From positions 106,430-170,429 of the forward strand of contig JBOFZL010000026.1 in assembly GCA_051655155.1 (NCBI GenBank): a stretch of DNA of 64,000 bases. The letters run 5' to 3'. This stretch comes from JBOFZL01 sp051655155. GTDB taxonomy: Bacteria; Bacillota; Clostridia; Peptostreptococcales; Filifactoraceae. A model generated the notes under the pieces. It was not told where the DNA came from. It saw only the letters and a program-made list of their open reading frames with translations, and made no database searches. Both the position numbers and the translations under genes were made by a program. Positions 36,564 through 45,831 of this stretch are shown here, in pieces (within the stretch, counting starts at the first letter, position 1; each line of letters starts with the position of its first letter).

Positions 36564-36920
36564 ATGAAAGGTATATTATTAGCAGCTCACGGAAGTAGGG
36601 CGAAAGCAACGGAATTGGCAATGGAAGAGATTGTAGATATGGTAAGAAAAAAACTACCTGAAGAGATGATTGAGGTTGGTTATATGGAATTTTGTGAAAA
36701 GACTATAGTTGGGGGATTGGAAACTTTAGCGAATAAAGGAGCGAAAGAAATAAAGGTTGTTCCTTATTTTCTGTTTGAAGGAATTCATATTAGACAAGAT
36801 ATTCCTGAGGAGATAGAAAAGTTTACATCGACTCATCCAGATGTAAAAGTAACAATGGGTAGTATTTTGGGAGTGGATGAAAGACTAGCAGATATAGTGG
36901 CAGATAGAATAATAGGATAG
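36564..36920 (+). CDS. cbiX: Short sirohydrochlorin cobaltochelatase CbiX
   Basis: A protein of 118 residues. LLAAHGSR (His9) and PYFLFEGIHIRQDIPEEI (second His near 74) are the two metal-handling His motifs of the CbiX/SirB family. The length is that of the short, homodimeric CbiXS form, best known from archaea; many bacterial CbiX proteins carry two such halves. It inserts Co2+ into sirohydrochlorin at the early step. Ribosome binding site GGAGG; 9 bases after hemB. Confidence 0.92.
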   Translation: MKGILLAAHGSRAKATELAMEEIVDMVRKKLPEEMIEVGYMEFCEKTIVGGLETLANKGAKEIKVVPYFLFEGIHIRQDIPEEIEKFTSTHPDVKVTMGSILGVDERLADIVADRIIG

Positions 36921-36932
36921 TAGGAGGTAGCC

Positions 36933-38129
36933 ATGATATATGTTGTAGGCGTTGGACCTTCTAAAGAAAGCCTTCTTACAGGGGAAGCAAAATATGTAAT
37001 AAAAAATGCTCATATAGTAGTGGCTACTCCAAGACTTTTTAAGGCATTACAGCATTTAAACTCTCAGTTTGTGGAAATGGAGTTAAGTAAAATACCTGAT
37101 TTTATAAAAGAACAAGATACTGTTAAGGACATAGTAATTGTAGCATCAGGAGATGTTGGATTTTATAGTATATCTACCAGTATCAAAGAGAAACTCAAGG
37201 GTTATGAACTAAGTTTTATAAATGGAATAAGTTCAATACAATACTTTGCAAGTATTTTAGGGACTAAATATGATGATTGGGAAGTGCTTAGCTTACATGG
37301 ACGAAAAGGTTCTTTAATAGGAGCGGTTTCTTACAATAAAAAAGTTTTTGCGCTTACAGGTGGGGACATTAAGGCACATACAATAATCAATCAAATTTAT
37401 GCTAAGGGAATAAAAGATATTAAGATTACTGTAGGCGAGAAGCTATCTCATGAAGGACAAAGGATAGTTAAAGGAAATTTAGAAGAATTAAAAGATATGA
37501 CCTTTGACGATTTATCAGTGATTTTAATTGAGAATCCAAACCCATGCAACAGACATAAAAAATTATGGGATGATGATTTTATAAGAGGAGAAGCTCCTAT
37601 GACTAAGGAGTCGGTAAGAACCATTGCCGTATCACAGCTTAATGTTCAACCATATGACATAGTTTACGATATAGGTTCAGGCACAGGCTCTTGTAGTATA
37701 GAGTTGGCAATGAAGGCTTATAACTCTACGGTTTATGCATTAGAACGTAAAAAAGAAGCTGTTGAGCTTTTAAGGGAAAATATTAAAAAGATAGGAAGCT
37801 ATAATATAGAATGTGTAGAGGCGTATGCTCCTGATGGCTTAGAAGAACTTCCTCCGGCAGATAAGGTTTTTATAGGAGGTAGTGGGAGAGAGCTTAACTC
37901 TATAGTCGATAATCTTATAGAAAAGAACCCTAAGGTAGAAATACTAATTACAGCAATAACTTTAGAAAGTATAGGCGAAGGGGTAAGAGTTCTCGAAGAA
38001 AAAGGGTATAAGCCTGAAATAACCTGTGTCAATGTTTCAAAAAGCCATATGTTAGCAGGTTATCATATGATGAAAGCTGAAAATCCTATTTATATAATTG
38101 CAAGTGGGGAGCCAAATGGAAAAAAATAA
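36933..38129 (+). CDS. cbiET: CbiE-CbiT fusion: cobalt-precorrin-7 C5-methyltransferase / C15-methyltransferase-decarboxylase
   Basis: A protein of 398 residues. About 1-200 are CbiE: YVVGVGPSKESLLTGEA, VVASGDVGFYSIS and WEVLSLHGRKG. About 205-398 are CbiT: GEAPMTKESVRTIAV, VYDIGSGTGSCSIELA (class I methyltransferase SAM loop) and FIGGSGRELNSIVD. The fused enzyme methylates C5 and C15 and removes the C12 acetate carboxyl; the aerobic counterpart CobL has the same layout. It overlaps cbiA by 14 bases. Confidence 0.95.
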   Translation: MIYVVGVGPSKESLLTGEAKYVIKNAHIVVATPRLFKALQHLNSQFVEMELSKIPDFIKEQDTVKDIVIVASGDVGFYSISTSIKEKLKGYELSFINGISSIQYFASILGTKYDDWEVLSLHGRKGSLIGAVSYNKKVFALTGGDIKAHTIINQIYAKGIKDIKITVGEKLSHEGQRIVKGNLEELKDMTFDDLSVILIENPNPCNRHKKLWDDDFIRGEAPMTKESVRTIAVSQLNVQPYDIVYDIGSGTGSCSIELAMKAYNSTVYALERKKEAVELLRENIKKIGSYNIECVEAYAPDGLEELPPADKVFIGGSGRELNSIVDNLIEKNPKVEILITAITLESIGEGVRVLEEKGYKPEITCVNVSKSHMLAGYHMMKAENPIYIIASGEPNGKK

Positions 38130-39492
38130 ATTGCCAAGGATAATGCTTGTGGGAACAGGCTCGGGCTGTGGAAAGACTACTTTGACCTGTGGTTTGCTAT
38201 CTGCATTTAAGTCAAAAGGTCTAAGCTTAGCAGCCTTTAAGTGCGGGCCTGATTATATAGATCCGATGTTTCATAAAGAGGCATTAGGAATAAACTCTTT
38301 TAACTTAGATGTAGTACTGACAGGGGAAGAGCAGGTAAAATATATACTTGGGGAGCGAAGCAAGGGATGTGATTTAAGTATAATAGAAGGAGTGATGGGA
38401 ATGTATGATGGACAGAAGAATACGGACCATGGCTCATCAAATCATATTTCCAGTATCACAAATACTCCTGAAATTTTAGTGGTAAGTCCCAAAGGAGTAG
38501 GATTGTCAATAGCAGCAACAGTAAAGGGCTATAAGGAGTTTAGAGAAAATAATATAAAAGGAGTAATACTTAACAATATAAATGGGGGTATGTATAAGTA
38601 TTACAAAGATATAATTGAGAAAGAAGTTGAACTTAAGGTTTTAGGCTATCTTCCAAGTAATAAGGAGCTTGTAATCGAAAGTAGGCACTTAGGCTTAGTA
38701 ACGGCAGGAGAGATTAAAGATATAAAACATAGGCTGGATAAACTTGGAGAAATATGTCAGCAGACAATAGATTTAGATGCTATTGAAGATATAGGAAGAG
38801 AGACAGAAGAGCTTATCTACAAAAAAATAACCATAGAAAAAGAAAGTGAAACTAAGGTTAAAATTGGTTTAGCTTGGGATAATGCCTTTTGTTTTTATTA
38901 TGAGGACTCCTTAAAGGTATTGGAGGATATGGGAGGAGAAATAATTAGATTTTCACCTTTAAATGACTCCAAACTTCCAGAGGGTATATCAGCACTTATT
39001 CTTCCAGGGGGATATCCAGAGCTTTATGGAAAAGATCTGGAAGAAAATATGGAAATGAGAGAAGAAATAAAAAAGAAAATTGAAGAGGGACTTCCGACTA
39101 TTGCTGAATGTGGAGGTTATATGTACCTTTGTGAAAGCATAAGCGACCTAGAGGGCAGAGAATATCAAATGGTAGGGATAGTAAAACACAAGGCGAGAAT
39201 GACAGAGAAGTTAGTTCGTTTTGGGTATGGTACTATGGAAGCTACTAAAGATGGTTTGTTAGCTCTAAAAGGAGAAAAACTTTTGGTTCATGAATTTCAC
39301 TACAGTGATACAGATAAGTCAGGAAGTGATTTTAACTTAGTAAAATCAAGAGGAGAACAGAGTTGTGGAATATCACAAAATGGACTTTATGCAGGTTATC
39401 CTCATCTTCATTTTTTAGGTAACCTAAAATCGGCAAAACGATTTATAAACATGGCAAAAGCATGGGGGGAAAGATGGAAAGAGGAGTTATAA
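38116..39492 (+). CDS. cbiA: Cobyrinic acid a,c-diamide synthase CbiA
   Basis: The ATG at 38116, with GGGGAG upstream, is preferred to the TTG at 38098. The product has 458 residues. The P-loop GTGSGCGKTTLT lies at about 12-23, and the C-terminal glutamine amidotransferase domain (about 255-458) has LILPGGYPELYG, the nucleophile Cys in AECGGYMYL, and the HEFHYS His near 395. It amidates the a and c side chains with glutamine and ATP. It overlaps cbiB by 19 bases. Confidence 0.95.
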   Translation: MEKNKLPRIMLVGTGSGCGKTTLTCGLLSAFKSKGLSLAAFKCGPDYIDPMFHKEALGINSFNLDVVLTGEEQVKYILGERSKGCDLSIIEGVMGMYDGQKNTDHGSSNHISSITNTPEILVVSPKGVGLSIAATVKGYKEFRENNIKGVILNNINGGMYKYYKDIIEKEVELKVLGYLPSNKELVIESRHLGLVTAGEIKDIKHRLDKLGEICQQTIDLDAIEDIGRETEELIYKKITIEKESETKVKIGLAWDNAFCFYYEDSLKVLEDMGGEIIRFSPLNDSKLPEGISALILPGGYPELYGKDLEENMEMREEIKKKIEEGLPTIAECGGYMYLCESISDLEGREYQMVGIVKHKARMTEKLVRFGYGTMEATKDGLLALKGEKLLVHEFHYSDTDKSGSDFNLVKSRGEQSCGISQNGLYAGYPHLHFLGNLKSAKRFINMAKAWGERWKEEL

Positions 39493-40436
39493 TTGCCATA
39501 GCTGTTATTATGGATTTATTATTTGCAGATCCTAAATGGCTTCCACATCCCATAAGGTTAATAGGAAGTTTAGTAAAAAAATCAGAAAATTTTTTCAGAG
39601 CAGTACTAAGTAAATCTCCCAAAATGGAATTTGTAGGAGGGCTTGCAACAGTTATCATTGTAAGTGGTTTAGCCTATCTAGTACCATTTCTGATGCTTTT
39701 AGGAATAGCTAAAGTTAGCTTAAAATTGGCAGGAGTTGTGGAGATTTTCATGTGTTTTCAAATTCTAGCAGCAGGCTCACTAAAAAAAGAAAGTATGCAA
39801 GTATACAATGCCTTAAAATCAGGGGATATAAACTTAGCGAGAAAGTATCTTTCTTGGATAGTAGGGAGAGATACAGAGAACCTAGAGGAAGAAGGAATTG
39901 TAAAGGCTACTGTTGAAACTGTGGCAGAAAATACTACGGATGGAGTAGTTGCTCCACTAATATTCATAGCGATAGGAGGAGCGCCACTTGGCTTTTTCTA
40001 TAAGGCTGTAAATACTATGGACTCTATGATAGGCTATAAAAATAGAAGATATTTTTATTTTGGAAAAGTAGGAGCAAGGTTAGATGATGTGCTTAATTTT
40101 ATTCCTGCAAGAATAGCGGCAATATTTATGGTATTAACATCAAAGGTAGTGGGGTTAAGCAGTAAAAATGCACTTAAAATTTTAGTAAGAGATGGGAACA
40201 ATCATTCCAGTCCAAACAGTGGAAAGACAGAAGCAGCTTGTGCAGGAGCTTTAGGAATTAAATTGGGAGGGGCTAATTATTATTTTGGAAACCTAGTTGA
40301 AAAACCTACCATAGGAGATGCCTTAGAAAGTGCAAAACCAAGCCATATAATAGCTGCAAATAAATTAATGTATATAAGTTCAATAACAGTAGCATCATCA
40401 ATAATATTGACTTTATTATTAGGAGGTTGCTTATGA
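39474..40436 (+). CDS. cbiB: Adenosylcobinamide-phosphate synthase CbiB
   Basis: The ATG at 39474, 4 bases after GGGGGG, is preferred to the ATG at 39462. The product is a 320-residue membrane protein with about five hydrophobic segments. DLLFADPKWLPHPIRLIG near the start, VETVAENTTDGVVAPL (about 148-163), FYKAVNTMDSMIGYKNRRY and RDGNNHSSPNSGKTEAA are CbiB/CobD signatures. It attaches the aminopropanol arm to adenosylcobyric acid at the membrane. Its stop overlaps the next start (ATGA). Confidence 0.95.
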   Translation: MERGVIIAIAVIMDLLFADPKWLPHPIRLIGSLVKKSENFFRAVLSKSPKMEFVGGLATVIIVSGLAYLVPFLMLLGIAKVSLKLAGVVEIFMCFQILAAGSLKKESMQVYNALKSGDINLARKYLSWIVGRDTENLEEEGIVKATVETVAENTTDGVVAPLIFIAIGGAPLGFFYKAVNTMDSMIGYKNRRYFYFGKVGARLDDVLNFIPARIAAIFMVLTSKVVGLSSKNALKILVRDGNNHSSPNSGKTEAACAGALGIKLGGANYYFGNLVEKPTIGDALESAKPSHIIAANKLMYISSITVASSIILTLLLGGCL

Positions 40437-41464
40437 TATATAATCATGGTGGAGATGTTTATGCTTATGAAACTAGACCTATTGATTTCTCCAGTAACAT
40501 AAATCCTTTAGGACTTCCTAAGTTGGTAAGAGAAGTCATAGTAGAAAAGGTTGATGACTTTAGTATATATCCTGACTATAGTTGCAGAATATTACTAGAC
40601 TCATTGGCGAGAGAACATCAAGTAAAAAAAGAAGAGATAGTATTAGGAAATGGAGCGGCAGAGCTTATATATAGATTGTGTATAAGCCAAAAGCCTGCAA
40701 AAGCATTGGTGATGGCACCTAGTTTTTCAGAATACCAACAAGCACTTACATTAGTTAATACGGACATTAGCTATTATAATCTAGATGAAGATATGAAAAT
40801 GAAGATGGATATGTTGGAAAGAGCTAAAGGTATGGATATGGTTTTTATTTGTAATCCCAATAATCCAACAGGACTTTTAGCAGAGGAAACCATATTAAAC
40901 ACCTTAGCAGAATCTATAAAGAATACAAAAACTCTTTTAGTGGTAGATGAATGTTTCTTGGATTTTACTGATGCAACTTCTATGGTAAAGCAGATAAATT
41001 CAAATCCTAATATAGTTGTAATTAAGGCATTTACAAAGTTTTATGCCCTTGCTGGGATAAGGCTGGGCTATATAATAAGTTCAAACCAAAAGCTTAACGA
41101 AGATTTAACAAGATTTGCACCACCATGGAATATATCAGCAGTGGCACAAATATCCGGAGTAGAAGCTTTAAAAGACGAAGACTACAAAAAAGAATCTAAA
41201 GTCTATGTAAAGATTGAAAGAGAATTTTTATTAAGAGAATTGGAAAAAATGAACTTAAAAGTCTATGGGGGACAAAGTAACTATATACTGTTCTTATCAG
41301 AAGATAAGAACTTAAAAGAAAAACTACTTACCAAGGGTATTTTAATAAGAGAATGTAGTAATTATAATAATTTATCTGATGGACATTATAGAGTAGCAGT
41401 AAAATCTCATGAAGATAACTTGAAACTTATAAAAGCACTAAAAGAGGTACTAAACTATGGCTAA
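40433..41464 (+). CDS. cobD: Threonine-phosphate decarboxylase-like PLP enzyme (CobD type)
   Basis: The ATG at 40433 follows AGGAGG; the TTG at 40427 is too close. The product has 343 residues and belongs to the class I/II aminotransferase fold, close to HisC. NHGGDVYAYETRPIDFSSNINPLG is typical of CobD, the substrate-side FICNPNNPTG follows at about 140-149, and the PLP Lys is in VIKAFTKFYALAGIRLGY. It would make (R)-1-amino-2-propanol phosphate for CbiB. HisC activity cannot be excluded from sequence, but the location between cbiB and cbiP supports CobD. Confidence 0.9.
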   Translation: MIYNHGGDVYAYETRPIDFSSNINPLGLPKLVREVIVEKVDDFSIYPDYSCRILLDSLAREHQVKKEEIVLGNGAAELIYRLCISQKPAKALVMAPSFSEYQQALTLVNTDISYYNLDEDMKMKMDMLERAKGMDMVFICNPNNPTGLLAEETILNTLAESIKNTKTLLVVDECFLDFTDATSMVKQINSNPNIVVIKAFTKFYALAGIRLGYIISSNQKLNEDLTRFAPPWNISAVAQISGVEALKDEDYKKESKVYVKIEREFLLRELEKMNLKVYGGQSNYILFLSEDKNLKEKLLTKGILIRECSNYNNLSDGHYRVAVKSHEDNLKLIKALKEVLNYG

Positions 41465-42893
41465 AAAAATTATGATACAGGGAACAACCTCAAATGCAGG
41501 GAAAAGCCTGATAGTAGCAGGACTTTGTAGAATATTCCAAAGACAGGGATATAAAGTAGCACCCTACAAGCCACAAAATATGGCACTAAACTCATTCATA
41601 ACAAAAGAGGGATTAGAAATAGGTAGAGCTCAAGCTATGCAAGCAGAGGCTTGCAAGATAGAGCCAAAGGCTAATATGAATAGTATATTACTAAAGCCTA
41701 CGAAACAAAGGAGCATACAAGTTATAGTACAAGGAAAAGTGGTAGGAAACATGAGTTCAAGCCAATATCATAAATACAAAAAAAGTTTATTACCAATAAT
41801 AAAGACAGACTTTCAAAAGTTGGAAGAGGAATACGATATAATAATAATAGAAGGAGCAGGAAGTTCAGCAGAAATAAACATAGAAGATGATATTTCTAAT
41901 ATGCTAACAGCAGACTTAGTAGATGCACCTGTAATAATAGTAGGGGATATAGACAGAGGAGGAGTGTTTGCCTCCATCTATGGAACTATAATGTTACAAG
42001 AAGATAAATATAAAAATAGAATTAAGGGTTATATAATAAATAAGTATAGAGGCGAAAAAGAAATGCTTAAATCAGGAATAGAAAAACTGACAGCACTAAC
42101 CTCTAAACCATGCTTAGGAATACAGATGTATGAAAGTATAGATATAGACGAAGAAGATGGAATAAGTCAGCGTTTTCAACAGATAAGATATAAGGATATA
42201 AATATAGCTTGTATAAAACTACCTCATATTTCAAATTATACAGACTTAGGAATATTTGAAAGAATCAAGGGTGTAGCAGTAAACTATGTGGAAACAAAAG
42301 AAGCTTTAGAATTTTCAGACATCATAATAATACCGGGATCTAAAAACACAATAGCAGACCTAAAGTGGCTAAAAGAGAAAGGCTTAGATAAAGTAATAAA
42401 AGCGGAGAGTAAAAACAAAATTGTCTTTGGGATATGTGGGGGTTATCAAATCTTAGGTAAAAGCCTAGAAGATCCCCATAACATAGAAGAAGGGGGAACA
42501 GAAGAAGGTTTAGGACTCTTAGACAGTAAGACAATATTTGAAAATACAAAGAATACTACACAGACAGAAGGCAGAATAAATACCATAAAAGGTAGGTTGA
42601 AGGCTTTATCGAACTTGGAGTTTAAAGGATATGAAATCCATAATGGAGTAAGTAGCTTTAAAGGGGCAATAGAAGAAAAAGCAACAGTATACGGTACTTA
42701 TGTACATGGAATTTTTGATGAAAGCAAAATAGCAGAAGTCCTAATAAAAACTTTAGCAGAAGAAAAAAATCTTAAAATGGAAATAAATATTATTCCACAA
42801 AATCAATACAAGGAAAATCAATACGAAATTTTGGCGGATACATTAGAAAAGAATTTGGATATAGTTCAGTTGAAAAAAATAATGGAAATTTAG
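41457..42893 (+). CDS. cbiP: Cobyric acid synthase CbiP
   Basis: A protein of 478 residues. KKIMIQGTTSNAGKSLIVAGL at the start is the P-loop-like ATP site, YKPQNMALNSFITKEGLEIGRAQ is highly conserved in CbiP/CobQ, and the C-terminal glutamine amidotransferase domain has IIIPGSKNTIADLKWL, the nucleophile Cys in GICGGYQILG and the YGTYVHGIFD His. It amidates side chains b, d, e and g. Its start overlaps cobD by 8 bases, and the C-terminal 45 residues are Lys- and Glu-rich. Confidence 0.95.
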   Translation: MAKKIMIQGTTSNAGKSLIVAGLCRIFQRQGYKVAPYKPQNMALNSFITKEGLEIGRAQAMQAEACKIEPKANMNSILLKPTKQRSIQVIVQGKVVGNMSSSQYHKYKKSLLPIIKTDFQKLEEEYDIIIIEGAGSSAEINIEDDISNMLTADLVDAPVIIVGDIDRGGVFASIYGTIMLQEDKYKNRIKGYIINKYRGEKEMLKSGIEKLTALTSKPCLGIQMYESIDIDEEDGISQRFQQIRYKDINIACIKLPHISNYTDLGIFERIKGVAVNYVETKEALEFSDIIIIPGSKNTIADLKWLKEKGLDKVIKAESKNKIVFGICGGYQILGKSLEDPHNIEEGGTEEGLGLLDSKTIFENTKNTTQTEGRINTIKGRLKALSNLEFKGYEIHNGVSSFKGAIEEKATVYGTYVHGIFDESKIAEVLIKTLAEEKNLKMEINIIPQNQYKENQYEILADTLEKNLDIVQLKKIMEI

Positions 42894-42922
42894 CTAGTAA
42901 AACATAAAACAAGGAGGAAAAA

Positions 42923-43561
42923 ATGAAGGACTTACAATTAAATCCAACAAAAATAGAAGAAGAGAGTATGGCTATTATAGACTCTATACTGTTAGAAGAG
43001 TACAAAACAAAATTAAGCGGGAAACCAGCACCTATAATAAAAAGGTGCATCCATACTTCAGCAGACTTTAGTTATGCAGAAAACCTATATTTTAGCAAAA
43101 ATTCAATAGAAAATATTTCAGAGGCTTTAAAAGCTCAAGCTCTTATTGTAACAGATACTAACATGGCTCTGGCAGGAATTAATAAGGCAGCCTTAAAAAA
43201 ACTGGGAGTAGAAGCTCTTTGCTATATGGCAGATGAAGAAGTGGCGAAAGAAGCTAAAGAAAGAGGAATAACAAGAGCGATAATAGCAGTAGAAAAGGCA
43301 AGTAGACAAAATAAACCTGTAATCTTTGTGGTAGGAAATGCCCCTACAGCCCTAATAAAACTTCACCAACTTATAACAGAGGAAAACTATAAACCAGCAG
43401 GAATAATAGCTGTACCTGTAGGTTTTGTAAATGTGGTAGAATCCAAAGAAATGATAATGGAAACTAAAGCAGATGTAATAGTAGCAAAAGGCAGAAAAGG
43501 CGGAAGCAATATAGCTGCTGCCATAGTAAATGCACTTATGTATGAGATAACAGGAAGATAG
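42923..43561 (+). CDS. cbiC: Cobalt-precorrin-8 methylmutase CbiC
   Basis: A protein of 212 residues. KRCIHTSADFSYAENL carries the catalytic His (about 39); VVGNAPTALIKL and PVGFVNVVESKEMIM are the other family blocks. It moves the methyl group from C11 to C12, giving cobyrinic acid. It is the last gene of the operon, 29 bases after cbiP with its own AAGGAGG site, and is followed by a terminator. Many operons place cbiC early; its position here is at the end. Confidence 0.95.
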   Translation: MKDLQLNPTKIEEESMAIIDSILLEEYKTKLSGKPAPIIKRCIHTSADFSYAENLYFSKNSIENISEALKAQALIVTDTNMALAGINKAALKKLGVEALCYMADEEVAKEAKERGITRAIIAVEKASRQNKPVIFVVGNAPTALIKLHQLITEENYKPAGIIAVPVGFVNVVESKEMIMETKADVIVAKGRKGGSNIAAAIVNALMYEITGR

Positions 43562-43673
43562 AAATACAGAATAAAAATATATGAAGGCTAAAAACAACAA
43601 AAATATATATGTAAAGTTTAAGTTGTTATAAAAAGAATTTATGAATAGTATATTAAAAATAAAAAGAAAATAG

Positions 43674-43720
43674 ATAAGAGCTTATTATTTTAGAATTTTA
43701 AAATAATAAGCTCTTATTTT
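43674..43720. terminator. Bidirectional terminator between cbiC and truA
   Basis: A perfect 19-bp inverted repeat (core AAGAGCTTATTATTTTA and its complement) around a 6-base loop, with T runs on both strands. It separates the plus-strand cobalamin operon from the convergent truA gene. Confidence 0.9.
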
Positions 43721-43804
43721 ATTAACAGAGAAATTAGAATAGTTAGTGTATATTAGTTGCAAGTTAATTTTATACAATAAATTTACGTGAAATAAAATTT
43801 ATTT

Positions 43805-44548
43805 TTAATATTTTGTAGAGTACATAAATAGAGCCTTAGGGTTTGCCATTCTGCTTAGAACACTTCTATCTTTAGATTCAAGGGCTTTTTTTGCAAAATC
43901 CACATCTTTGTAGCCTTCTCCTATATCAAGCAAGGTTCCTACTATAAGTCTAGCCATATTCCATAAGAAACCATCGGCTGTGATATATATTTTTACAAGC
44001 TCTCCTTCTTTTTGAATATCGATGGATTCTACTGTGCGTTCTGTGGATTTTTTTGATGGTTTAATATTGGTGAAGCTGGCAAAGTCATGGGTTCCAATAA
44101 GGTTTTGAGAGGCTTTTTTCATAGCATCTATATTCAATTGGCCACTTAGTTGATATTCGTAACGACGTTGAAAAATATCTGGAATGTCACTATTTCTTAT
44201 TACATAAAGGTATGTTTTTGTTTTTATGTTATAACGAGAGTGAAAACGGTCATCTACTATCTCTACTTTTTTAATTAGAATATCGTCAGGAAGATACTCA
44301 TTTATATAGTCTTTTAGATCTCCTTCGGATAAATCTGTGTTTAAGTGAGCATTTCCTATATATTCAATGGCATGAACTCCTGTATCGGTTCTACCACATC
44401 CTATTAACTGTATTTCTTTACCTGCTAGTTTTTCAAGTATATCTTCAATTTTTCCTTGGATTGTAAGAATGTTATCTTTTCCTGTTTGTTTTTGGTAACC
44501 CTTGTAGCGAGAGCCATCATAGGCTAGGGTAAATTTGTAATTTTTCAT
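43805..44548 (-). CDS. truA: tRNA pseudouridine(38-40) synthase TruA
   Basis: The ATG at 44548 follows an AAGGAGG-type site; the upstream ATG at 44593 gives an unlikely extension. The product has 247 residues. YKFTLAYDGSRYKGYQKQ opens the protein, GCGRTDTGVHA contains the catalytic Asp (about 53), and FLWNMARLIVGTLLDIG is the usual C-terminal block. It isomerises U38-U40 of the tRNA anticodon arm. It lies 66 bases after hemW on the same strand, so the two are probably co-transcribed. Confidence 0.95.
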   Translation of the reverse strand: MKNYKFTLAYDGSRYKGYQKQTGKDNILTIQGKIEDILEKLAGKEIQLIGCGRTDTGVHAIEYIGNAHLNTDLSEGDLKDYINEYLPDDILIKKVEIVDDRFHSRYNIKTKTYLYVIRNSDIPDIFQRRYEYQLSGQLNIDAMKKASQNLIGTHDFASFTNIKPSKKSTERTVESIDIQKEGELVKIYITADGFLWNMARLIVGTLLDIGEGYKDVDFAKKALESKDRSVLSRMANPKALFMYSTKY

Positions 44549-44614
44549 ATTACCTCCTTGGTAATTTAATATAGTAAAGTTTCTGTTTATCATAATTTTT
44601 TAGTAAAATAATGG

Positions 44615-45745
44615 CTATTTTACTAATTCTAGTATAACAGTATTACAAAGTTCACGACCTTTTTGTGTAAGTCGCAGGTGGGTATCAATATCTTGGAGTA
44701 AACTGTTTTCTTTTAGAGTTTTAATTCGAGTATCTAGCGTAGGGCTATCACCAAAATCTTCTCTTAGTTTTTTTAGGTCTATTCCGGAGTTTTTTCTTAT
44801 TCCTAGCATTATAGTTTCGTCAAAGGAATCAGCAGGAGTCAAACGCTCATGTTGGATTATAGGGGATTTATTATTGTTCAAATAATTAATATAATCTAAT
44901 ATATTTTCTGTATTAGAAAATCGTACTCCTTCCATAAAGGAATGGGCGGCAACTCCAAGTCCAAGATAGTTTTTTTGAGACCAGTAACCTAAATTATGCT
45001 TAGACTCATAATTCTTTAAGGAGAAGTTAGAAATCTCATATTGTATATAACCCTTTTCGTTTAGAAAGGATATCACATGACGGTACATATTAAGATATTC
45101 TTCTTCCGACAATTCTTTAAGTTTATTTTCTTCTAGTGCTTGATGTAGTTTGGTATCCTCTTCTACTATTAAAGAGTAACAAGAGATATGTTCAGGTTTG
45201 AGGCTTGTAACTTTTTCTAAGGTTCTTTCAAAAGTTTTCATTGTTTGAGTTGGAAAAGCAAACATTAAATCTACGCTAATGTTGTTAAATCCCTGTTCCC
45301 TTGCAAGTCTATAGGCAGTTTCAAACTGAGAATAACTATGGATTCTGCCTAAAACTTTAAGTTCAGAGGCGTCTGCAGTTTGTAGTCCTATACTTAGTCT
45401 GTTGACACCATAATTTTTTAGAACTTTAAGTTTTTCAACATCTATGGAGTCTGGATTAAGTTCAAAGGTAAATTCTACAGGTGCAAAAGGAACAATATTA
45501 GTGCTTAATGCTTCTAACAATTGGATTAGCTGGTTTACATTTAAAATGCTTGGAGTTCCACCTCCAATGAAAACTGTATCCACCCCAAAGTTTCTGAATT
45601 TATTTTTGTTTAATTGGATTTCTTTTATAAGGCAGCTTATATAATCGTCCATTGTGCTTTCGCTGGCTGGACTGGATATAAAGTTACAATAATTACATTT
45701 TTCCTTACAAAATGGAATGTGAATATAAAGTGATAAGGGTGCCAT
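44615..45745 (-). CDS. hemW: HemW-type radical SAM protein (heme chaperone)
   Basis: A protein of 376 residues. YIHIPFCKEKCNYCNF (CxxxCxxC, Cys at about 14, 18 and 21) is the radical SAM cluster motif; VFIGGGTPSIL and RLSIGLQTADASELKVLGRIH follow, and the C-terminal HemN/HemW domain ends near VILELVK. The extra Cys that separates true HemN from HemW is not present after CxxxCxxC (NF follows), which favours HemW, a heme-binding chaperone rather than coproporphyrinogen dehydrogenase. Start supported by a GAGG site. Confidence 0.9.
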   Translation of the reverse strand: MAPLSLYIHIPFCKEKCNYCNFISSPASESTMDDYISCLIKEIQLNKNKFRNFGVDTVFIGGGTPSILNVNQLIQLLEALSTNIVPFAPVEFTFELNPDSIDVEKLKVLKNYGVNRLSIGLQTADASELKVLGRIHSYSQFETAYRLAREQGFNNISVDLMFAFPTQTMKTFERTLEKVTSLKPEHISCYSLIVEEDTKLHQALEENKLKELSEEEYLNMYRHVISFLNEKGYIQYEISNFSLKNYESKHNLGYWSQKNYLGLGVAAHSFMEGVRFSNTENILDYINYLNNNKSPIIQHERLTPADSFDETIMLGIRKNSGIDLKKLREDFGDSPTLDTRIKTLKENSLLQDIDTHLRLTQKGRELCNTVILELVK

Positions 45746-45831
45746 AATATTACCTCAAATTTTGCTATTTAGATTTAATTAAAGTTAATAAGTATAAAAG
45801 GGAAATAGCCGGGCTACTTCCCTTCTTATAT

